Of a DNA stretch of 64,000 nucleotides, positions 36,201 through 51,200 are shown piece after piece (the stretch's first letter is position 1; each line of letters starts with the position of its first letter). The notes under the pieces were generated by a model, which had not been told where the DNA came from, did not search any database, and saw nothing but the letters and a program-made list of their open reading frames with translations. This DNA is from Haliotis asinina (taxonomy: Eukaryota; Mollusca; Gastropoda; Lepetellida; Haliotidae). The stretch is from positions 74,078,504-74,142,503 of the forward strand of contig NC_090280.1 in NCBI RefSeq assembly GCF_037392515.1. The letters run 5' to 3'. The position numbers were made by a program, and so were the translations under genes.

Positions 36201-39200
36201 CGTTCCTACGTATATGTAGGGCGTTGCTGAAAGTTGGGGCGTCTAGAAATAAATCGAGACTCCCGTCACAATATGGCAGCTCGAAAATTCTTTGGAATAT
36301 TGTAATTTTTAGTTCGTTTCATATTTCCATATTATGGAAGCATTGTTTTTGTGATTTCAAAAGGACGTTTGTAGTTCACGGAAACTCCATATGAAATTCT
36401 TGTGGACAAAACTAAAATATTGTCCTTACCACTAGCCTTTTAAAACGTCACTGTAAGGTAAACATTCCATCGATATTCCGCTGAGAGTGGCTGATCAATC
36501 AATAATTATATCACATCTAGTAATACGTGCTTATCAGGATATTAGTTTGTACATCTCTATGTCTTTAAATCTTATTATCTGTTCAATTGCTCAAACAGTT
36601 TAACTGTGAAACAACACTTGATGTTTTGATTTTGTGTGGCCATGGTACGAATATAGTGGAAAGTGATTTGGGCATATAATGGTATATGACGTAGTAGACA
36701 ATTTTGGTGATGTCTAGCTAGGGATTCGTAGCTATTCTAGCACTAAGATTGTCATAAGGTAATGTTATGTATGGCTCTTACGACTGTCTTAGCGCTAAGA
36801 GATCTTCGAAAATCTAGACTCACATGTCAAATCAGGGTATAACCATTTTTATTGATATCTTGTGTCACTGAACTATTCACTCCAGTGAGTGAGTGGGTTA
36901 GTTGAGTTATGTCCCACTTGCAACACAACAATATCACGGCGGAGGACTCCACACATTATATCCATGTGGAGAATCGAACCCGACCTACGGTATGACGAAC
37001 GAACTCTTTAACCACTACGCTCCCCCACCACCCCCATTTAGTTCCAAGCCAAATTCTAAAACTAAACTGGTAGTGCTGGGAAATCGAATTAAAACCTTTA
37101 AACATCGTCATGTCTGTACACTTAAACTGTAAATCGTAATACCCTGTATCAGGTGTATGTATAAACCTAACAATGGTTGTCCCTGGGAGACTTGGAAACT
37201 TGGATCGTAGGTTCGAATCTTGGTTCGCCCCGATTTCAAACCAGGACAATGTCAGTGCATAAGGGTTTCGCCAAATTGATAAACGGTTGAGACCGGCACC
37301 ATTCCGAGTTTCAAGATCTTTTGCTCACATGTTGTGACGTAACTAAAATACTGTTCCAAGCGTTGTTACGACCATATAGCCTCACTCCGCGCTTAAGGAT
37401 ACATACATACAGTGCCAGGAATAAAGGTCCACAGTGTGGGAATTACAGGTATATCTCTTGGCAATTATCTGGCTCCACATGTAATCTAAACAAAAGGAAA
37501 CAGCTGTCAAAGCTGAACTGTAAGAAAATCGTCAAAGATATGTTGTTGAAAGTAAAACATTTTGAATTTGTGCGTTTTAAGCGAATTTTTGTATTTCATA
37601 ATTTTCTGATTACGATGTGGCGTCACCCAATACAGCTAACACACAGTTTGTTCATCAAGCAATACCCTTACAGTACAAGCTTGGAACCAAGGTTTAAACT
37701 GTTTATCTATACGTTTTAAGTTGTGAGATATAGTCTAATGCATTCATGTGCATTTTAAACACGTAGACGTACGAACTGACGCGTATCGAAACCGCAAACA
37801 ATATACACTTATTGCAAAGTTGTCACGTAATCAGTCGTATCTTTTATTAAGGCACCGGCTATGTAACTTGACGAGGTTTTAAGCGTCTACGAAAGATACG
37901 ATAAGTGTTCTGAGAATTTGGATATTCATTTTGTTGATAGTCCAATCTGAGTTGTGGATTCTAAGTGGCATTCCGTATCGCTTACCGACCAAAGACTCGC
38001 TCTGATTGTCTCCCGGGGTATTGTACGTATGTGAATCGTAAGTCGTTTTGACAGGGTAATAGATGTTTGTGCCAGTGGTTCGTTGTCTGTTTTGGCAGTA
38101 AATACCTTGTATTATCCAATCACCTCTCCTCCATCAGTGCCAGATTGGGCGCGATGGACGCTGTGTCTGTGGAGTGGCAGCATCATTACAAGACGTCATG
38201 GGGTGACCCAAAATTCCTTATCAACGTTATATCTTCAATGGCTGATTGCAGGTACCTCTGGCATCTCAAACGGTCTTTGTTTCGTTCTTTATACATTCAT
38301 ATTTTAGTTGTCATTTCTCTCAAATCCAAACGCGAATTTGGTTTAAAACCAGTTGTTTTTAATTGTGTTATGTGTCTGTTTGAAGCAAGTTAAAGTGGTT
38401 CGAGTGAGCTTGGTTTTATGCCGCCTTTAGCAATGTTCCAGCGATATCACGGCGGGCTTCACGGCGCTATTAGGGGAATCGAACCCGGGTCTTTGGCGTG
38501 ACCAGGAAACACTTTAATCACGTTCTTGCCGTTTACACCACTTTGGAGAATCCCCCCCCCACACACACCATGCCATATGTCACAAGTAGTCCTCAACGTT
38601 CATTAGAGGGATAATGGTAAAATGGTCAAAGTGTTCGTTCGTCTAGCTGCAGACCCGGGTCCGCTTCCCCCATTCGTACAATGTTTGAAGACCATTTCTG
38701 GTGTCCCCCCGTCGCATTACTACCGGCGATCACATTTATGAGAAATAGTACTTAAGTCAACTTCTACAATCATGGAATTTGGTATTTTAAGTAGAATTAT
38801 TTTAATTGATAAACATAACGCAAAGACCACGATGTTGCCAGGAGAGGAAAGCTCGACTCGATCAAAGTATTACTAATCCAAATGTTATAATGATGAAGAC
38901 AATGGCCAAAAACGCTTCAAAGTAGCATGATACAAATACAGCACAATCACATAATGAAGTATAACTTTATCTTCATTGTTTCATCCTGTTAACAAACAAA
39001 CGTGGGTGTGTGCTTTTTTTACTGGGAAGGTGAAAAAACCCAAGCTATTCTGATAATATGTTTTGTCACGTTGTATTGTAAGCAACAACCGAAGATGACG
39101 TCAGTTGCTCTTCCTAATGACGTGTTAATGTGTAGATATGGTAGAGGATGGTGTTGTTGACCGCACAGTTTCTCATGATAATGACGACGCTGTCATTTTA

Positions 39201-42200
39201 TATCTTAACTCCGACTGTCATACCGACTGTCCGCTGTATTTCGCGACGTCCTAGGTGAGTGAGGATTGTTTTGAAAGGAATCTCAGTTCCATGACGACAT
39301 GTTAGATTGGGGAGGAAGACCCAGAGTCGTTCAAGTCTACGCACTGACGAAATTCCAGACCTTCCAAACATTACCAGCTGTGCGCATCACCATAGCTCAT
39401 AATAAACACCTTTGGAGCACTAAACTTCAAAACGAAATGTGCAATTTTGTTTGATTGAGCAAAGTATGTACCGTTTCCCAAGTGAAATGGAGACATTTTG
39501 ACACACGCTTCCCCAAGTAAAAGCTATGTCATATTATTGATATACATAATGTGTATAAAGATCGAGGAGGAATTAGTGCCTTATATGTCGAAGCAGCGAC
39601 GAGTGGCGTGCAAATTAAAAGAGTATAACATCTATATTAACATCACCTTTGACATTGACGTCACACACGTTGTATCCATTAATGAGTGTATTTCATCAAC
39701 TATGTGAGACCGAGCGAAATGTTTCTTCTCCGTTGCTGGGTAGTCATTCCACGAATTCGTGCATTGTGAACTGTCTGTATGACACATAGAGATTGTCTTG
39801 TCTTATAAAGGAATCTGTAGAATGGTTCATGCATGGACCAGTGAAGGTTTGCCTGTTGTAAAAGACGACTAATGGGATCAGGTGGTAAGGCTCGCTGATA
39901 TCCACTCATTATGTTGAGAGATTACGGTTCGACTGGTAACGGATTAAAAGCCAGGTGGTCATAAGCCCCGGGAAGACGTTGCACTGTAGACGATAAAGTT
40001 CTCATTCCGTGCAATGGACCTGTTCGACACAAAGTGTACAAAGACTTCTAGTAAAAAAAATAAAAAGAAAGATGCGAAATATCGACCTATACAAAAATAG
40101 CAACAACGGTCCTCCCCTCCTAGAAACAAACACAAACAAACAACAGCCTCAAAGACAAAATATACAAAAAGTAGGAAACAAGAAACCCGCAGATACCAGC
40201 AATCATCTGTATTGGTTCATGGAGATTATAGTCGCTTTTCTCAGTGTGTAAAATGTAGGCTGCAGTCCCCATGCCACATGCAACTGGACAGCCGGGCACT
40301 TTACGTCCGAAATAGCCGACACCACATATGGCATGTATAGTGTTATATTTCAAGTCTACCAACATATTTGTGTGTACTTGAACTTCACACTCTGCAATAT
40401 TCCATTTTTATGACGACGGTCTCTAAATACTCGTGCTTGCAGTGGTTGTGCTCTCGTTCCCGTTCAGTTCCTAGCCCTACAAGGTACGTTAGAAGTTTCA
40501 CCCGAAAACCTTCAGTTGACAAAAATGATAGCAAAAATATTTGGCATCAACTGAAATTCACAAATGAAATACTCCCTTCCCAGCATTTTACATATGAATA
40601 TAATAAATTTACATCTGGTGTCAAATTTAAGTTACTATGTGAAACACCAAAACGGCTTTCCTTTCCGTGATAAACCAATTTTCCTGAAAGAATGATTAAT
40701 GCGATTAATTTCATACTATTTCTTTAAGCCAGTGTTTCACTTGAATATATGTCAGTCAGCATAACCTCAGTTGCACCTAAGTACATCCATGTACTTCCGC
40801 TTCCGCGAAACACATTCTGCTATTTGGATTAAGAAGATTCCCGTGCTTCAACAAGCTCATAATTCCAAACGCTCCCTGAGATAAAAATGGTAAAATGTGT
40901 GATAAAACATGGCTGTCATTCGTACATTCGATAAAAAAGCCCCAGGTTGTTGTTGATAGCGGTCTTATTTGTAGTGTGAGCATTTCTGTATGAAAAAGTA
41001 TTTTTACGAAATACTTTCGCACTTCCTGTACCGATCCTGTGAATGAGGGCTACGGTGTGAAAGTCTATACCGGTATGTCTCTGCACACAGGTCGTGTGTT
41101 CGGGTTATCGCAAAAATTTTATTCCTTTGTCTGTCGGCAGCTGGAATACAAACTATCTAACCTTGCGGGTACGTCTTCACATTCGTCTACAAGGCTGCAG
41201 TACACTCAGTAGAGTTTCTTAATTCACTTTTTTTCACACCAGAAACCCATAGTAGTTTGTTTGTTGCTTAACGCATTAGATATTCTACCGAAATGGCGCT
41301 GGTCTGTAAATAAGTGAGTATGGACCAGACAATCCAGAGATTAACATCATGAGCATCGATTATCGATCATGTGTCAACTAGTCTAACCACACGCTCCCGT
41401 TAGTCGCCTCTTACGACAAGCGTGGGTTACCGAAGGCCGAATCGGTGAGCAGATGGTATGAATCAATTGAGTCCACGGGTTCGGATGGTCAGGATAGGTG
41501 ATATGGTTCGTTACATCATTGTTCATCTTGCAATGTTAAGAACCTTCTATTGACTGACTGTTAATGCCAGTGGGATTCTGACGTCAGAGATGCTATTGCT
41601 GTACACGTATAGTGGAAAAGCAGCGGCCTCATAAAGTCACGTGTGTCATTCTTTCTGATATTGGTATTAATCGGCCTAGTGAAACTGTGTCATATTGCCG
41701 TAAACAAGGGCATGCACTTGTTTTGTGCGAGCTTTATTTCAATGATGAAATAGATTATGATCATGATGATGATGATGATGATGGTGATGATGACTAATGT
41801 GAAAATATATACCTTTGACGATATTATGGATGAAATCAACAATCACGACAATAACGACAATGACGATGACAACTACGACAATGGTGACTATGACGATGAC
41901 GACGACGATGGTGATGATGACGACGATGATGACAACGATGATGACGGCGACGATAAAAACATTGTCATTATCATACGAGGTGTTACATTTCTTTTGATTT
42001 GATAATGTTAAAAAACATGATCGTGATGACGGTGACTGTGTTGAAGATTAAGTTCGAGATAATGGGCATCGCAAAAACAAAATACAGAGCAAGGAATAAG
42101 TGCACTTTGAATGTTTAAGTAATCTTTTTAGAACACGTGCAATTGATTACGCAATCCTGCTGATTGACAAACGCCTACACTTATCAAGAACCGTTAATAA

Positions 42201-45200
42201 CAGACCCGGGTAAAATGTGCATTTTCACCGTTTTGGCAAGTTTAGAAACCTTGCCGAGGGATATGAACTGTTTATTACCCAGATGAAATAAGCGCACTCC
42301 CATGTTTTTTATTACTGAAACATGTGTATTTTCAGATTGTAATTAACAATAATGCAGATTCATCCACTCGTGATGCGGCCCCGCACTCTTTGCTTGTGGT
42401 AACGGCGATGCACTTAAGCGCACGGATCAACTTTAGGTTAAATGATTCTCCCACTTGCTAATAAAAAGTCGTAAGAGTCTCGAAATGTCGAGGGATTGGT
42501 GTCATTGTTGCATATCTGTAGTTCTAGGCGAGTTTTTCAGTTAATGATGTTTATGTTTTTTTCACAAGGAGTGTCAGTGATCTTAAAGACGCGGACCAAC
42601 ATGGGATGGCCAGTACAAAACTTGCATGCAGTCAGGTTAGTTAGTGTAATGAGTCGAGGGTTTATCGTCAAGATTGTGCTAGGTACCCACACTGTCACCT
42701 CAGATAACTTGCGAAGGTTCTCTGTAGACAGAATTATGCTTGCAGGAACCACTGAAAAATAAGTGTATTGTGAATTGTGTCATTTTCAAGAACGTGTTCA
42801 TATGAAGAGTTACGCTCTTATTGTAAAAAGGAACGGTTTCATGTGTTGACCCGAAGGTGTTTAAAGATACTTATCTCGATTGTTTTATTGACCCCGAACA
42901 ATCGTTACAACCATTATTGTAAACCAGAGCTAAATGTATATACCTCAAAATATGTAAGACGAACTTTATTTATTTAACATTATTTTGTAAAAATTCCCAG
43001 TAAATGCTTACATGTACATAATATAATACATAATGTTGTACATATTGTATCTGAAATGAGTCTACTGCAGGGTGTAAGAAAAATATAATCCTTTCCATTT
43101 TAGAGCTTATTGTAATAAGAAACACCTAATTTGGAACTGCGTTTTGGCTCAACAAGCATCATATGAAAAGAATAAAAAAAAAAGAACTAGTGTTCGTCAG
43201 GCGACATAAACAGGACGTTAACAACAATCATACACGTTTTTCCTCCCACAAGCCCGATCTGGCGACGTTCCCTCTTATCTTACGGATCATTTTAATCACA
43301 AAAACATCAAACTTTCAGAACCGTAAGTTTTTTCAATACTCCCGTTTGATGCCATAATTACATGTATAATCATCTCAATTATCCGTGTATCCAGTTTCAG
43401 ACGTGCTATATGTCCAGTCCCAATGCTTTCACATACACTTTTATTTGTAGCGACATTTACAGTAAAATCGGTCAACATTCATCAATTCTTTACAAAATTC
43501 CATTACTCCACCCCCACAAATTTCTGTAACCTTAGGGCCCGTATCCTCAATGCTCTCTTTCTTCGTTCTGGCGTTTTCTCAAACTTTCCGATATGTCACA
43601 GTGCTGCAGGCGATTGTTAGCGTCCAAACTACAGTGTCAGAACCTCCTTACTGGCGTCCGATACCGCCCTTAGCCTGTGTTAATAGGGTAGTTCTTCCTC
43701 GCAGCAGCAAGAGTCCTTCTGAATTAATTGTTATTGTATAATCAGCTCCATAATGAACAAAGGAGTTCCTCTAGGGCCGCTTCCGTGTTCAGAGGTCTAC
43801 AATTACAGCAATGTCTTTGATCCTTGCGCAATGCAATTTCTGAAGTGGTACCATTTTGGCCAGAATAGAAATCACGGGTATATGTTTGTTAGGTTGAGTG
43901 ACGGTGATCCTTTGTTGCGTCTGCCGTACATGTAGCTGCGGCGTGAGTGACGACACAACATTGCCGCCTTCCTCATACGACCATGCGTAGACGTCAGATG
44001 CCCGTACCACCGGGTCAGCTCCCATATGATTGCTTCATCTACAGTGACGACGTGCGGAGGCCCATTTCTGATACACTGCGTCATCTGAAACAGGTGTTAC
44101 CCATGAACTTTCTTCCGGCAGTTTATCATGATGGCAATAACTGCGTGTGACTCATGTATTAATAGACAGTAGTAGTTGTAGATTTTGGGGGGCACACTGG
44201 GTCTATTTGTGCACATATATTTATAGCTATTCTCGACAGGGCGATATGTGATCTACTTCTCGTATATTTAGGGTCTAAAACTTCCCATGTTGTGTGTTTC
44301 CATAGCTATAAATATACAGTTTGTTCTGATCAAATATATTGCTGTGACAAGTCAAAGGTTTCTAATTTAAATGTTATAATCTATGGTTTCTTTGATGTAA
44401 AACATTCCTCTCGGCAGAAATAAAAACCCACCTCGCTTTAAGACGTCAGTTTAGGAGTATTGGATGTAAAGAGAGTGAGTGTATTACGTCTTACGCCACA
44501 CTCAAAATATTCCTTCTATACAGTCTGTAAATAATCGAGTTTCCAACAGACCGTCCAGTGATTAACAGCGTGAGCATCTATCTACACAATTGGGATACGA
44601 TGACATATGTTAAACCAGTTTGGTGAGTCTGATACCGTTGGTCGCCTCTATAACCATGGGTTTCTGAAGACCAGAGGCTCTGAACCGGATCTCCACGGGG
44701 TACGAAAGGAATCGAGTGAAGTTACAGTTGTACCGATACTGAAACCGTGTCACTTAGTGATTTCGACTGCAGTGGTAGTTTTGTTGGAAATGCTTTTCGG
44801 TGCAATCGGATGGGGGGCCATTTTGTTTCGTAATGATATTCTAGAGATTAGTGTTTGATAGCAATGGAAAGACAGCATTACAGTATTTACACTGGGTACG
44901 TAGTCATTCTAACGTCCTTGAAGGTCTTTGAAATATATGAGATGTGGTGAGAATTGGTACTGCCAACCTCTTGTTGCAAGTGTACGACTTTGAAGTAGAA
45001 AAGTTCATTTCCATCATTTCCAGTGAACAGATAAGCCCATGTTCAGCACGTTCATTGGTACCGAATACGCAGATACGTTACAACACCCAGAGGCACACCG
45101 AAAAGTATACCAAGAAACGCTTTCTTGAGCACACCCTTAAGCACATCAACAAGCACATCCACACGGACACCCACCTAAACATTAACACCTTTCCAGTTTA

Positions 45201-48200
45201 CATCACGTCAAGAATATATGTATTTTCAGTTTCAGCGACATAAGATATGTTTACGTTACGTATAGGAAAGAATAAATAAACCGGTTTACACATTTTACAT
45301 CTCGTTACGAGTTTGGAATCCGTGATATTCTGCCAATTAGCCTAAATTTACCAGTTTGCTATTAAAATATCAAGTTTGCACCAGACATAGCACTGAAGCG
45401 AGACCATGTTCCCAGCCGCTTCGTAACTGTTTCAGCTGATAAATGATAATATTACCTCAGAATAAGTCCATAAGTTTTTTTTCTTTGATTTAAAACCAAA
45501 ATTAACGTCAACCGATACGGCTAATGTCGACAAGTGAGATCGCCGGAGAGTGCCACTTTGGCATACCGATAAACCCTAAGCTGAAGACGACACGTCTGTA
45601 TAGGTTCTAGAGAACCGTGTCGATGGAAGGCGTGATGGCTCGTTAGAAATCTGACGACGATATGTCCTTCAGTTTGTGTACCGATCTAGACCCGAGGTGT
45701 ATAAAACGTATGTGGCATTCGTTGGAAAATTATGTTATACTGGTTTGGTATCGAGTGTCCAAATTAGATGTTGTGAAAGACAAACACCTGTTTCTGCAGC
45801 CTTTTCACTGCATCGTAATATTGAAGTCTATTTTCTAGATTGCCTGTAATCCACACTGTTGTAAATCTGAAGCTTTTCGCTTTTTGTAACGCTAAGTTTT
45901 CTACGTAACATTTCAGCGTTTCACAAAGTAGATGTCTATATTGCCTCATTCAACGCAATCTCCTTTTCGGAAGTGCGCCAAAATGTTTCGAAACATCTTC
46001 ATGCTCACGACATCACAGAAAAACTATTTGGTTTGAGTAAAACCAGAGACGAAATTATGTGGAAATTATTTCGGGAAACAAATATTTGTTTTGAAAATAA
46101 ACTAACCAGGTACCGCCTCTCCAAGCATCAAATGGACCGCGAGCCCCCCTTATGAAGTATGTATAATACACAACACCAAAAAAACCAATCATTATTTTTT
46201 CTGTTGCTAATATAGATACGCATGTACATGTAGATATGCGACAGGATGTTGTTGTTGTTGTTGATGTTTTTGGGAAAAAGTCATGCACACATTGACTCTT
46301 TTATGCACAGAAAGAAAATTGATACAATATTGAATAACGAAGTAGGCATCTGGCAGAGCTTGTATCTGAAACTAGTCTGTCTGGCCTCAGAAACAATGGG
46401 TGTAATTCCATTGCATTTAAACTGGCAGAAAACAGCCATATAGACGCAGGTATTTACAACCACGGCTACATAAATCAATAACATAAGGTTCACGTCAAAA
46501 TCATGTTTACTAGTGATATACATTGAAAACCACCCAGCTTCTTGATGTTTGTTTCCTAACAAGATTTTTAAAAATAACAACATGTGTGACTGTTTTTTGA
46601 CGAAACATGTGGTTTACGATAGTATTAAAAATCTGCATTACCTAATGACAAGTTTGGTAACTATTCTTTGGAATTACAGGTATCAGACAGAGTAGTCGCG
46701 ACAACATATCTGGAGAAACCTCTATAGGACTTTCTCACAGTAATAGGTTCAGACATTTACCACAACAATCTATGCTTCAATCCATGCTGTGTGGGATGCA
46801 CATGTTTTTTAATGAGAGAGTGAGTTTAGTTTTATAAAGCTTTTAGACACATTGTAGCAAGTGAAGGATTTATTATAATGGTTTACACTGGTCTTATACC
46901 GTAGAACGAAGGAACATCCCAGTGTATCCCTCCACTGCCTTTAATTGATGCCATAATCTTACTTGTAAATCAACTCTCTCTGTATGATTGCAGTTTGTGT
47001 ATACGATCTCTGCTGGTCAGCCATTACAGCCTTACTCTGACACATCGCTCACCCCATATGCACAGTTGTCAGTTCACATCACAGGCGGCAATACAGGATT
47101 GATCCCTCACGATCGGCGGGACAGCCTTACTGGGTGTAACATCTACCCCGGACACTAGATACAAAAAGCACACCATTTACATGGTGTCTTTACATATACA
47201 CAATATACATATTTCGCCCACACAAGATGTGTTTACATGGCTGTTTTACAGTGACTTGATACACAACAACACTACTATACATTACACTTGAATGATGTCT
47301 GAGTATTGTAATTATGCTAGTATACTAGTTGAGGGACATTCTCAAAAGCCTTCATATAAATCACAGTTCCATCGCATTTCTAACCTCAACGAATATGTTA
47401 CATATAATAGTATTTCACCTCAGTTAAGGTGTATGTTAAATGTCAATACATATACAAACAATTCACTGACACATTCTCACTACAACATAGGATAGAATTA
47501 TATTCACACCAGCTAGATATACAGGAAAAAACAGCCACACTGACTCACACATACACTTTCCAACTGGTTGCAACGTTCATATCAATCCATAAATACAGTG
47601 AGTGTGACCACAAGTTTACTACCCAGACACATACAATGCTTTCACATACTGCAAACCACTAACCCCAATAATTACTCTCCGCTTACGTCACTACTAGAAC
47701 CCGCAACTTATCACACTTCAGATACAACATACAGTGTTCCCAGAAATTATTGAGAAAATCTTTGTTTTTTTTCTAATGATGCTAAGATTGGAAAAAGGGC
47801 TTTCACTATGCACTAAGCATACTAAATAAGGGAGACAACTCTTGAAGGCTTAGAAGGCAGCTCATTACGTCAAGAGTTATCTCCCTTGTCTGAGCAGACG
47901 GCTTCCTGTCTTGACATGGCAGAATTTACAGCAAGAGAGAAAAGAAAGCTCATTCTAGATGATTTTGAAAGGGGTGAGGCTGATCCTAAAGTGTTAGCTT
48001 GTAGACATGGTATTCCTCTGTCTACAGTATACAGAACTTTGAAGAATATTCAAACAGGAACCGGGATAGAGCACAAAGCAGGGGCAGGTCGGCCTAGGAA
48101 ATTCAGTGTTGTGGATCGCCGAAGACTTGGGCAGATTGTGAGTAGGGGCAAATTGAAAAGTGTTGAGAACATCAGAAATGAAATGTTTAGCAGAGGAAGT

Positions 48201-51200
48201 CCTCAGGTATGCAATGAAACAGTTAGGCAGGAATTACAGAGACTTAATTGGGTGAAAAAACGTGGAATTCCCTCGCCGTTGATGGAAGATGCACAAAAGG
48301 AAAAACGTTTAAACTGGTGTCGGGCTCATGAAAATCAAGATTGGGATAATGTTTTCTTTTCGGGTGAAAGTTCTGTTTGGCTGTTCCCTAATTGTGTGAA
48401 AATTTGGACCAAAGATACTGTCAAACCTATCTACCAGCGACCAAAACATAGCTCGAAGTTTCACATGTAGGTTGGCATATCGGCTCGCGGAGTGACGCCA
48501 TTGTGTGTTTTCACAGGAAACTTGACAAAAGAAAGATACGTTGACATTCTAAATGGTCACCTTCTTCCGACAGCACAAACATTGTATGAAGATGATTGGA
48601 TTTTCCAGCATGATAATGACCCAAAACACACTGCGCGCTACACAAAATAGTGGTTGTCGGGCGTAAATGTTCAAGTTTTAGACTGGCCCAGTTACAGCCC
48701 AGACCTAAACCGAATTGAGAATGTGTGGGGAGTCATGAAGGACAGAATAAACCAAAAGGGACTGAGAAATATTGAAGATATGAAGGCCGAGGTGGTCCAA
48801 TATTGGGATACCCTGTCACACGATTACCTACAAACTTTGATGGGTAGTGTGCCTAGGCGTATTCAGGCATGCATTGCTGAGCGAGGAGGTCTAACAAAGT
48901 ACTAAAACAAGACTGAGACTGTAAAAGGATGATGTTTCAACATGTTTATGTAAGTAAAACGCCAGAAGTTAATAAACGTAATGAGTTACATGACGCAACA
49001 TGATTCTCAATAATTTCTGGGAATACTATACATTATACAATACTCTTGAAAAAAAGTAAAGGAACCTGAACTTTCAAGTCAGGTAGAAAGAAAACCCATT
49101 GAGGAACGTTACAATGACATTCATCTTGTGCATGCAGCATCATTTCACGTTATCACCACACGCAAACACAATGCATGGGGAGCACGTGCACAACGTGGGA
49201 ACCTCCTACAAGTGCACGGGGTGTCATTTATAAATCTTGACGTTTTCTCAGGCAGGTCGATAAATCACTGTAGGCCATTTTCCCGATAATTAGATGATTT
49301 TCTTGCATCTGTACATGGTCAGGATTTTCAAGGTCAAATCACACACTACTGACTGAAATTTGTAAACCGAATTTCGACAATGGTATATTGAAAGTACAGT
49401 TCCCCTACTTTTTTAAGACTATACTTGTGATCTTGATAACTGGGTGAATCGCAGTCAGGGATTGTAGTATCTCTGCATTATCATCTCTTTATCAGTAATT
49501 CAGGGAGTCACCAAATCGATAAATGACTAAGCCATGCACCACTACAAGTTTTCCTTCAGCAGTAAGATGAAACATCTTCATATCACTGGATTACTGTTCC
49601 AGTCAGATATCCGTGTTAAAATTAATCTTCTGTATCTCATACCTTTGGTAAGAGGTGGCTAAAGGAATAGGGTGGCCAGACTCAGTGACCTGATTGACCA
49701 CATGGCATCCTGTCATAAGTGCGTAGATAGATGTTCATAATGTTGATCACTGAATTGTTCTCTTCCAGGATCGATTATTTACGGACCACCGCCAAGTAGC
49801 TGTAATACTGTTGAGTTTGGCTTTAAACAAAATTATGTGTTTATAAATCATTCCAGAATTAAAGTACTTTGGGCTGCCACCAACTAGTAATATTATACAT
49901 TTCCGCCAGTATTGTCACATGAAGTGTAGTGGTTTGGTGACAATTTAGAACTAAAGACTTAAACTTAATTTACATTTATATTCGATGAAAAACTTGCTGT
50001 TCATTTAAATTATCGACTTTTGATTTCTTGTGACCAGCCTTTTTGTGGAGTTAAAATGAAAATTTAAGATCTCATCGGCATCAATTCAGCCATATCGAAT
50101 TTGTCAAGTGATAGTGAATGAAAATACGTTAACTGGAAACCTATCCATCTTAACCTATGGCATCGAAGAGAGCAAAGGGAATTCAAGCCCTAAACACTAA
50201 CCTATCTTTGTCACTGTTTTTATAGACATACATACAGAGTTTATGTATTTTTTTATCTGACAGCACAGACAATTTAGGACCCAGTGGCCGACCGACAGCG
50301 TTACCAGGAGCATACCGTACCGCCAGTGCTGCCGTGATATGAAAAGGTTATCTGATTCGAAGCCTGGCGTCAGTGTAGGGGAACCCACTGGCATAACGTA
50401 GCGTTAACTCAGATGCGACGATAAATCCTTTCAATTAAATGGTTTCACTCTCTTTGCGTTTTGTAAACCAAAAACATTGTTAACTCCTGTGAAACGGCAC
50501 CCTCGATGATAAAATCTAATTGCATTCGACGCTACATTTAATTCTTGAGTTTCATCGTCCAAAGACGTCATGACGCTTTTTTTACTGAAAGAAATAACAG
50601 AAAAAATGCATAGGCACCACTTAACGCTAGGAATCTTGGAAAATTCCTGACATTGTCGGGAGCTGTGATTAAACAGTGCAAAGAATAACTGAAATTGACA
50701 AAGAGCTTATCTCGTGAAATTTCCTCTCATTAAGTGCGACTTTAAAAGCCAAGAGCTGAAGAAATCAGCTAAACGGTGATATAGTTCGCCATTTGAGCTA
50801 TTTCTGTGCAATTTGACGACGTGAAGGGTTAAAGTGTTTCTTTCAGGATCAAACTTTGCTCTGTCTCTCTCTATGTATGTGTGTGTGAGAGGGAGAGAGA
50901 GGGAGAGAGGGACTGAAGTAAGAGACCTGTCCTGTTAACTGACAAAAGATATAAGTGGCCATGTACATGTATATACGTTAGAGTACATGAAGGTGAAATA
51001 CATTCTCATAGGGTACGTGAAAGTGATGTACTTCATACGAGTGTTTGAAAATGACGTATATGTATTTGTGAGAATAGGCATATTTGTTTTAGTATAGTAT
51101 AGCAAGTAAGACATGTTTGTTACATTTCCTGAAAGTGACAAACTTGTTCGTGAAGACTTCAAACGTACCGACTGACGCTAAGTCTCTACAAATGCAATAG

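Noticed and set aside
37165..37225. tRNA-like segment with ggttcgaatcttgg
   Set aside because: Only a B-box-like word; no A box at the right distance and no second copy.
37321..37719. 132-codon open frame in intron 1
   Set aside because: Composition is AT-driven and no domain is recognised.
41757..42002. Asp-rich open frame
   Set aside because: Product of the GAT/GAC microsatellite.
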